From DASXMT01 sp035552655 (GTDB lineage Bacteria; Actinomycetota; Acidimicrobiia; Acidimicrobiales; RAAP-2): a stretch of 10,264 nucleotides of DNA. The notes under the pieces were generated by a model. It was not told the DNA's origin and did not search any database. It saw nothing but the letters and a program-made list of their open reading frames with translations. The position numbers and the translations under genes are program-made. Below, piece by piece: positions 6,657 to 10,264 of this stretch. The DNA lies in NCBI GenBank assembly GCA_035552655.1, contig DASZLD010000155.1, positions 1 through 10,264 on the forward strand. The letters are read 5' to 3'. How positions within the stretch are numbered: the stretch's first letter is position 1; every line of letters begins with the position of its first letter.

Positions 6657-7800
6657 ACAGGTGGCGCCATCCCAGGTGCGGAAGGTCACTGCCGGCGAGC
6701 GTCCGCTCCCCTGGATCGGCGGTGCACCGTCCGATGGCAATCGGCACCCGGAGGCCGGCGGACGCAAAGGCAGCAACCAGACCGTCTGGGTCAGCAGTGG
6801 CGATGATCAACTCGTAGTCTTCACCGCCGCCGAGTGCCTCGTCCTCGGTGGCCCCTTTGGCCGCGGGGACGTGATCGAGCTCGATGCCTACACCCGAGGC
6901 GTCAGCCAGGTGTCGCACATCGGCGGCCAAACCGTCGGAGATATCGATGGCCGCGGTGGCTCCGGCCCGTCGGGCTGTTTCTCCTTCAGCCAGTCGGGCA
7001 ACCGGTCGTCGGTGGGCCTGCACCAGAGATCGGTTTGCCGACTCCGCCTCCGAGGCCGCCTCCGACTCCGTTCCCGAGGCCGCCTCCGACTCGGTTTCCG
7101 ATACTCCAGCCCGCAGGATGCGAAGTCCGGCCGAGGAGGAGCCCAGCGGACCGGTCACGAAAAGGCTGTCGCCGGCTCGCGCTCCCGAACGTGTAAGCAC
7201 ATCCTGACCTGGGGAGATCACACCCTGACCTGCGGAGATCTCGTTCTCGCCTCCCTCCGTACTGGGCGGGATGCTTCCGACGGCGGCAACCGAGACCATG
7301 ACGACCGGAGCCGTGGACAGATCGCCACCGACCACGATGCAGCCGGTCGCCGTGGCCGCCTCGGCCACCCCCGAGCCCAGCCCGTCGAGATCGGTCCCCG
7401 GCGGTGCGGCCACCGATACGAGGAGGTGGTCGGGTCTGCCGCCCATCGCCGCCAAGTCGGAAACCGTAACCATGACCGCCTTGAACCCCAGGTCAACAAC
7501 GGTACAGAGGTCGAGATCGACGTGAACGCCAGCCACCACCAGATCGGTGGCCAGCAGTAGAGGCCTCCCCCCGGAATCGGCCACCAGCGCAGCATCATCG
7601 CCGATCCAGATCTCGCCCGACGGAGCCGTACGTCCTGCTGCGGCCTCGAATCGCGCCTGCAAGGCGGCGATTACCTCGAATTCACCTCTATGGGCAGTGC
7701 CGACGTCGCTATTGGCATCGGTATTGGGGTCGCGGCCAACGGAGTGAGCACCGGAACTGGCGCCTGCACGACCCGCCCGACCTGGTTTAGGAGCAACCAC
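6649..7800 (-). CDS. thiL: Thiamine-monophosphate kinase
   Basis: ThiL uses ATP to phosphorylate thiamine monophosphate to thiamine diphosphate, the cofactor form, in the cytosol. The 383-residue protein shows the family motifs in order: GEFEVI 39-44, IGDDAA 66-71, TDLVVAGVHVD 85-95, SDLAAMGG 114-121, GGDLS 158-162, GDSLFVTGPLG 210-220, DISDGL 286-291, GGGEDYEL 324-331 and GWRHLFG at the end. The Asp-rich motifs bind Mg-ATP in the family. The usual length is about 320-330. The excess comes from a polar N-terminal tail of about 38 residues and two small repeat insertions (about 188-201 and 236-251). GTG at 7800 is the only usable start: a TAG lies in frame four codons upstream and no ATG, GTG or TTG occurs between it and GEFEVI. 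An AGGGG sits only two bases before it, so the leader is short or absent. It is divergent from pckG. Confidence 0.95.
   Translation of the reverse strand: MVAPKPGRAGRAGASSGAHSVGRDPNTDANSDVGTAHRGEFEVIAALQARFEAAAGRTAPSGEIWIGDDAALVADSGGRPLLLATDLVVAGVHVDLDLCTVVDLGFKAVMVTVSDLAAMGGRPDHLLVSVAAPPGTDLDGLGSGVAEAATATGCIVVGGDLSTAPVVMVSVAAVGSIPPSTEGGENEISAGQGVISPGQDVLTRSGARAGDSLFVTGPLGSSSAGLRILRAGVSETESEAASGTESEAASEAESANRSLVQAHRRPVARLAEGETARRAGATAAIDISDGLAADVRHLADASGVGIELDHVPAAKGATEDEALGGGEDYELIIATADPDGLVAAFASAGLRVPIAIGRCTADPGERTLAGSDLPHLGWRHLFG
7048..7096 (-). repeat. 24-bp in-frame tandem repeat in thiL (TESEAAS)
   Basis: A 23-bp block at 7050-7072 recurs at 7074-7096 with one difference, a period of 24 bp. 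It encodes TESEAASG followed by TESEAASE (residues 236-251), an acidic Ser/Ala/Glu stretch between AGLRILRAG and AHRRPVARL. ThiL relatives have a short variable loop there, so the insertion probably leaves the fold intact. Confidence 0.85.
7203..7241 (-). repeat. 21-bp in-frame tandem repeat in thiL (ISxGQxV)
   Basis: CCTGACCTG followed by GGAGATC occurs from 7203 and again from 7224, a period of 21 bp with a single difference within that block. It encodes ISAGQGV and ISPGQDV (residues 188-201) just before the GDSLFVTGPLG strand. It is the second small insertion in this ThiL. Confidence 0.75.
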
Positions 7801-7923
7801 GTCCCCTGCCTAGCATTCAATCCCTTTTCCACCGATTACTATTGATGAACGGAACGCGACCACTATGGGTGTATCGCGTGACCCTGTATACCTGTCGGCG
7901 TCCCGAGGAGGAATAGTCAACCA
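7801..7923. promoter_or_regulatory. Divergent thiL/pckG promoter region
   Basis: These 123 bases separate two divergently transcribed genes and must hold both promoters. On the plus strand TTGATG (near 7852), a 16-base gap and TATGGG (7865-7870) is a weak -35/-10 pair; TATACC at 7887-7892 is another possible -10. For thiL no clear pair is visible. I see no thiamine riboswitch (TPP) core in front of thiL. Confidence 0.4.
7906..7911 (+). promoter_or_regulatory. Shine-Dalgarno of pckG
   Basis: A perfect AGGAGG stands 12 bases before the ATG at 7924. The gap is longer than the usual 5-9 bases, but no start codon lies closer and the protein aligns well from this ATG. Confidence 0.75.
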
Positions 7924-9714
7924 ATGGCCCCCACTGAGAACAAAAAGCTTGTCGCCTGGGTTGACGAGATCGCCGCACTGACCGAACCTGCTCAGGTCGA
8001 GTGGTGCGATGGCTCCGCCGAGGAGTACGACCGGCTTTGTCAGTTGCTCGTGGACAACGGGACATTCACCAAGCTGTCCGAGGCCAAGCGGCCCAACAGC
8101 TACTGGGCGCGGTCGGACCCGGGCGATGTCGCCCGCGTCGAGGACCGGACCTACATCTGCTCGAAGCTGGAATCCGACGCCGGGCCCACCAACAACTGGC
8201 GGGATCCCGATGAGATGCGCTCCACCCTCACCGACCTGTTCAAGGGGTCCATGCGGGGCCGGACTATGTACGTCGTCCCCTTCTCCATGGGTCCCCTGGG
8301 CTCCAACATCGCCCACATCGGGGTCGAGATCACCGACTCCCCCTATGTGGCCGTGTCCATGCGCATCATGACCAGGATGGGTCGCGGCGCCCTCGAGGTG
8401 TTGGGGGCAGACGGCGACTTCGTCCCGTGTCTCCATTCCGTGGGTGCCCCGCTGGAAGACGGCCAGGCCGATGTGCCGTGGCCCTGTGACTCCGACAACA
8501 AGTACATCGTGCACTTCCCCGAGACCCGGGAGATCTGGTCGTACGGCTCGGGCTACGGCGGCAATGCCCTCCTGGGCAAGAAGTGCTTCGCTCTCCGCAT
8601 CGCTTCGGTCATGGCTCGGGACGACAACTGGCTGGCCGAGCACATGCTGATCCTCAAGCTGACTTCCCCGGCCGGAGAGACCCGTTACGTCACCGGTGCC
8701 TTCCCCTCCGCCTGCGGCAAGACCAACCTGGCCATGCTGATCCCCACGCTGGCCGACTGGAAGGTCGAAACAGTGGGTGACGACATCTGCTGGATGAAAT
8801 TCGGGCCCGACGGTCGCCTCTACGCCATCAATCCCGAAGCAGGGTTCTTCGGTGTGGCGCCCGGGACCAACAACCACACCAACCCCAATGCCATGCTCAC
8901 CCTCGATGGCAATGCCATCTTCACCAACACCGCCCTCACCGATGATGGCGACGTGTGGTGGGAGGGCATGACCGACGAGGCTCCGACCCATGTGACCTCC
9001 TGGAAGGGCGAGGACTGGACGCCGGAGTCCGAGACCCCGGCCTCACACCCCAACGCGCGCTTCACCGTTCCTGCTGCTCAGGACCCCGCGATTGCCGCCG
9101 AGTGGCAGGATCCGGCCGGTGTGCCCATCGACGCCATCCTGTTCGGTGGCCGTCGGGCATCGGTCGTCCCGCTGGTGTTCCAGTCCTTCGATTGGGACCA
9201 CGGCGTGTTCCTCGGCTCGATCATGGCCTCGGAGACCACGGCAGCTGCCGCTGGAGCAGTGGGGAACCTTCGCCGCGACCCCTTTGCCATGCTGCCCTTC
9301 TGCGGCTACAACATGGCCGACTATTTCGCCCATTGGCTCGACATCGGGGCCGCCGGCGATCCCGACAAGCTGCCCAAGATCTTCTACGTCAACTGGTTCC
9401 GCAAGGACGAGGACGGGAAGTGGCTGTGGCCGGGATACGGAGAGAACTCCCGGGTCCTGGAGTGGATCTTCGAGCGGGTCAGTGGAACCGCTGAGGCGGC
9501 TGAGACACCGATCGGCTACGTGCCGGCGCCCGGTGCCATTCCCACCGAGGGACTGGCCGTCTCCAAGGAAGACATGGAGAAGCTCCTCACCGTCAATCCC
9601 GACGAATGGCGAGCCGAGGTGCCGCTCATCCGCGAGCACTTCGCCAAGTTCGGGGACAAGCTTCCCGACCAGCTGAACCAGGCCGTCGATCAGCTCGAGA
9701 AGCGGCTCGGCTGA
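7924..9714 (+). CDS. pckG: Phosphoenolpyruvate carboxykinase (GTP)
   Basis: This cytosolic enzyme interconverts oxaloacetate + GTP and phosphoenolpyruvate + GDP + CO2, linking the TCA cycle to gluconeogenesis. The 596-residue length is normal for the GTP-dependent family. Visible motifs: RPNSYWARSDPGDVARVEDRT 56-76 in the N-terminal domain; YVVPFSMGPLGS 116-127; substrate-binding YGSGYGGNALLGKKC 207-221; the P-loop-like kinase motif FPSACGKTN 260-268, including the hyper-reactive Cys264 typical of GTP enzymes; metal-binding VGDDICWM 284-291; INPEAGFFGVAPGT 302-315; and GENSRVLEW near the C-terminus. All key residues appear present, so it should be active. It has its own strong AGGAGG and is divergent from thiL, so it is probably transcribed alone. 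The codon bias is typical of the window, with no sign of transfer. The ATP-dependent PckA family is excluded by sequence. Confidence 0.98.
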   Translation: MAPTENKKLVAWVDEIAALTEPAQVEWCDGSAEEYDRLCQLLVDNGTFTKLSEAKRPNSYWARSDPGDVARVEDRTYICSKLESDAGPTNNWRDPDEMRSTLTDLFKGSMRGRTMYVVPFSMGPLGSNIAHIGVEITDSPYVAVSMRIMTRMGRGALEVLGADGDFVPCLHSVGAPLEDGQADVPWPCDSDNKYIVHFPETREIWSYGSGYGGNALLGKKCFALRIASVMARDDNWLAEHMLILKLTSPAGETRYVTGAFPSACGKTNLAMLIPTLADWKVETVGDDICWMKFGPDGRLYAINPEAGFFGVAPGTNNHTNPNAMLTLDGNAIFTNTALTDDGDVWWEGMTDEAPTHVTSWKGEDWTPESETPASHPNARFTVPAAQDPAIAAEWQDPAGVPIDAILFGGRRASVVPLVFQSFDWDHGVFLGSIMASETTAAAAGAVGNLRRDPFAMLPFCGYNMADYFAHWLDIGAAGDPDKLPKIFYVNWFRKDEDGKWLWPGYGENSRVLEWIFERVSGTAEAAETPIGYVPAPGAIPTEGLAVSKEDMEKLLTVNPDEWRAEVPLIREHFAKFGDKLPDQLNQAVDQLEKRLG

Positions 9715-9730
9715 TCCAGCTGGCTGGATC
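9713..9730 (+). terminator. Hairpin overlapping the pckG stop codon, weak terminator candidate
   Basis: GATCCAG (9713-9719), loop CTGG and CTGGATC (9724-9730) form a perfect 7-bp stem. It begins inside the TGA stop codon (9712-9714). No T-run follows, so intrinsic termination is doubtful; it may protect the 3' end of the mRNA. The rest of 9731-9919 holds only weak inverted repeats, such as TCTCC/GGAGA at about 9774-9791. Confidence 0.35.
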
Positions 9731-9810
9731 CTGCGACTGACGGGGTCACTGTTCCTGAGTCGTTCTTCTTGAGTCTCCCTTGTTGAGGAGATGGGGCTGA
9801 CTTACCCTGC

Positions 9811-9850
9811 ATCGGCCTTCTGTCCCGCATCGGCCTTGCGTCCATCGGCC
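9811..9850. repeat. Short CATCGGCC repeat
   Basis: CATCGGCC occurs at 9811, 9829 and 9843, the first two followed by TT. The spacings of 18 and 14 bases are irregular. It lies in the non-coding gap after pckG. No function can be read from it. Confidence 0.5.
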
Positions 9851-9919
9851 CCCCTGTTCCGTCTTGTTGCTGCCTGCACCTACTGAGTGAGTAATACACC
9901 CTCCTGCGATGATTCATGT

Positions 9920-10264
9920 ATGGCCACAATGGACCAGCGCAGCAAGCGAAAGGACAGTCGGGGACCGGCCGCTCGGGACACCGCCCGTTCGACCAACCGG
10001 TCGAAGAACCGTTCTGGCGCCTCGTCCTCTGGTGCCTCTGACGCCTCTCCCTCTCGTCCAGACGTGTCGGCTGAGGCCGTAGCCGAGGCCATCTCCTTGC
10101 TCGAGTCCTTCCTCGCCGACTTTGAGCCGGGTCGCTACAGCGGTGAGGACGCAGCGGTGCTGGTGGAGCGGTTCTCTCGAGGTGAGCACCTGTGTGCCAC
10201 CGGGAGAGCCCTCTCGGCCAAGCGGGCATCAGAGGCCGAGCTGTTCCGGAAAGACGGTCATCGC
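9920..10264 (+). CDS. Probable DUF222/HNH-type protein, N-terminal part (cut by right edge)
   Basis: A plus-strand frame is open for 115 codons to the end of the window. Residues 1-50 are basic and Ser/Arg/Ala-rich and probably disordered. Residues 50-115 form a helical segment: AISLLESFLADFEPGRYSG, DAAVLVERFSRGEHLCATGRALSAKR, ELFRKDGHR. That pattern resembles the start of actinobacterial DUF222 proteins, which often end in an HNH nuclease domain and sometimes belong to mobile families; the diagnostic HNH part is outside the window. No good ribosome binding site precedes ATG 9920, ATG 9929 or the upstream in-frame GTG at 9887, so the start is unsure. The frame is bounded upstream by TGA at 9884-9886. 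Confidence 0.55.
   Translation, partial: MATMDQRSKRKDSRGPAARDTARSTNRSKNRSGASSSGASDASPSRPDVSAEAVAEAISLLESFLADFEPGRYSGEDAAVLVERFSRGEHLCATGRALSAKRASEAELFRKDGHR

Noticed and set aside
6616..7560. Open plus-strand frame of 314 codons
   Set aside because: Antisense to thiL, which carries all ThiL motifs on the minus strand.
7801..7923. Possible TPP riboswitch upstream of thiL
   Set aside because: No conserved riboswitch core sequences are visible and the leader appears too short.
7810..8991. Open minus-strand frame of 393 codons opposite pckG
   Set aside because: Mirror of pckG codon bias; Gly/His/Val-rich with no family resemblance, while pckG is unmistakable.
9690..10229. Open minus-strand frame of 179 codons at the right end
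   Set aside because: Arg/Pro-rich shadow spanning the pckG end, the gap and the antisense of the right-edge gene; no motif and no convincing start.

Overview
The window is high-GC DNA that looks like a chromosomal segment of an actinomycete-like bacterium. The grounds are a GTP-type PEP carboxykinase, remains of an F420-type PPOX enzyme, a probable DUF222/HNH protein and strong G/C third-position bias. Acidimicrobiia would fit, but that is inference: there is no rRNA or marker that fixes the taxon.

Left 5.8 kb (minus strand): one uninterrupted reading frame runs from a start near 5806 to the left edge without a stop, at least 1,935 codons. It encodes a multidomain megasynthase read as NMO-like flavin oxidoreductase, second NMO-like domain, ketosynthase, acyltransferase, linker and acyl carrier protein, and it continues outside the window. 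The KS-AT-ACP part resembles PfaA-type polyunsaturated fatty acid / secondary-lipid synthases. The NMO part belongs to the superfamily that supplies their separate enoyl reductase (PfaD). This is the most interesting system here; its product cannot be read from the sequence.

Middle (5807-6650): this holds the promoter region of the megasynthase with a 20-bp direct repeat, then a decayed PPOX-class F420-dependent enzyme gene with one in-frame stop and three frameshifts, then a 20-bp tandem repeat array that runs into the thiL stop codon.

Right part: thiL (thiamine-monophosphate kinase, minus strand) carries two short in-frame tandem-repeat insertions. It is divergent from pckG (GTP-dependent PEP carboxykinase, plus strand), with a 120-base shared promoter region. 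After pckG come about 200 bases without a gene, then the start of a plus-strand gene, probably a DUF222/HNH-type protein, cut by the right edge.

The genes do not form one pathway. thiL and pckG are housekeeping genes. The megasynthase is a lipid or polyketide biosynthesis gene whose partners must lie beyond the left edge. Small tandem repeats, in frame where they are coding, recur across the window and suggest replication slippage.
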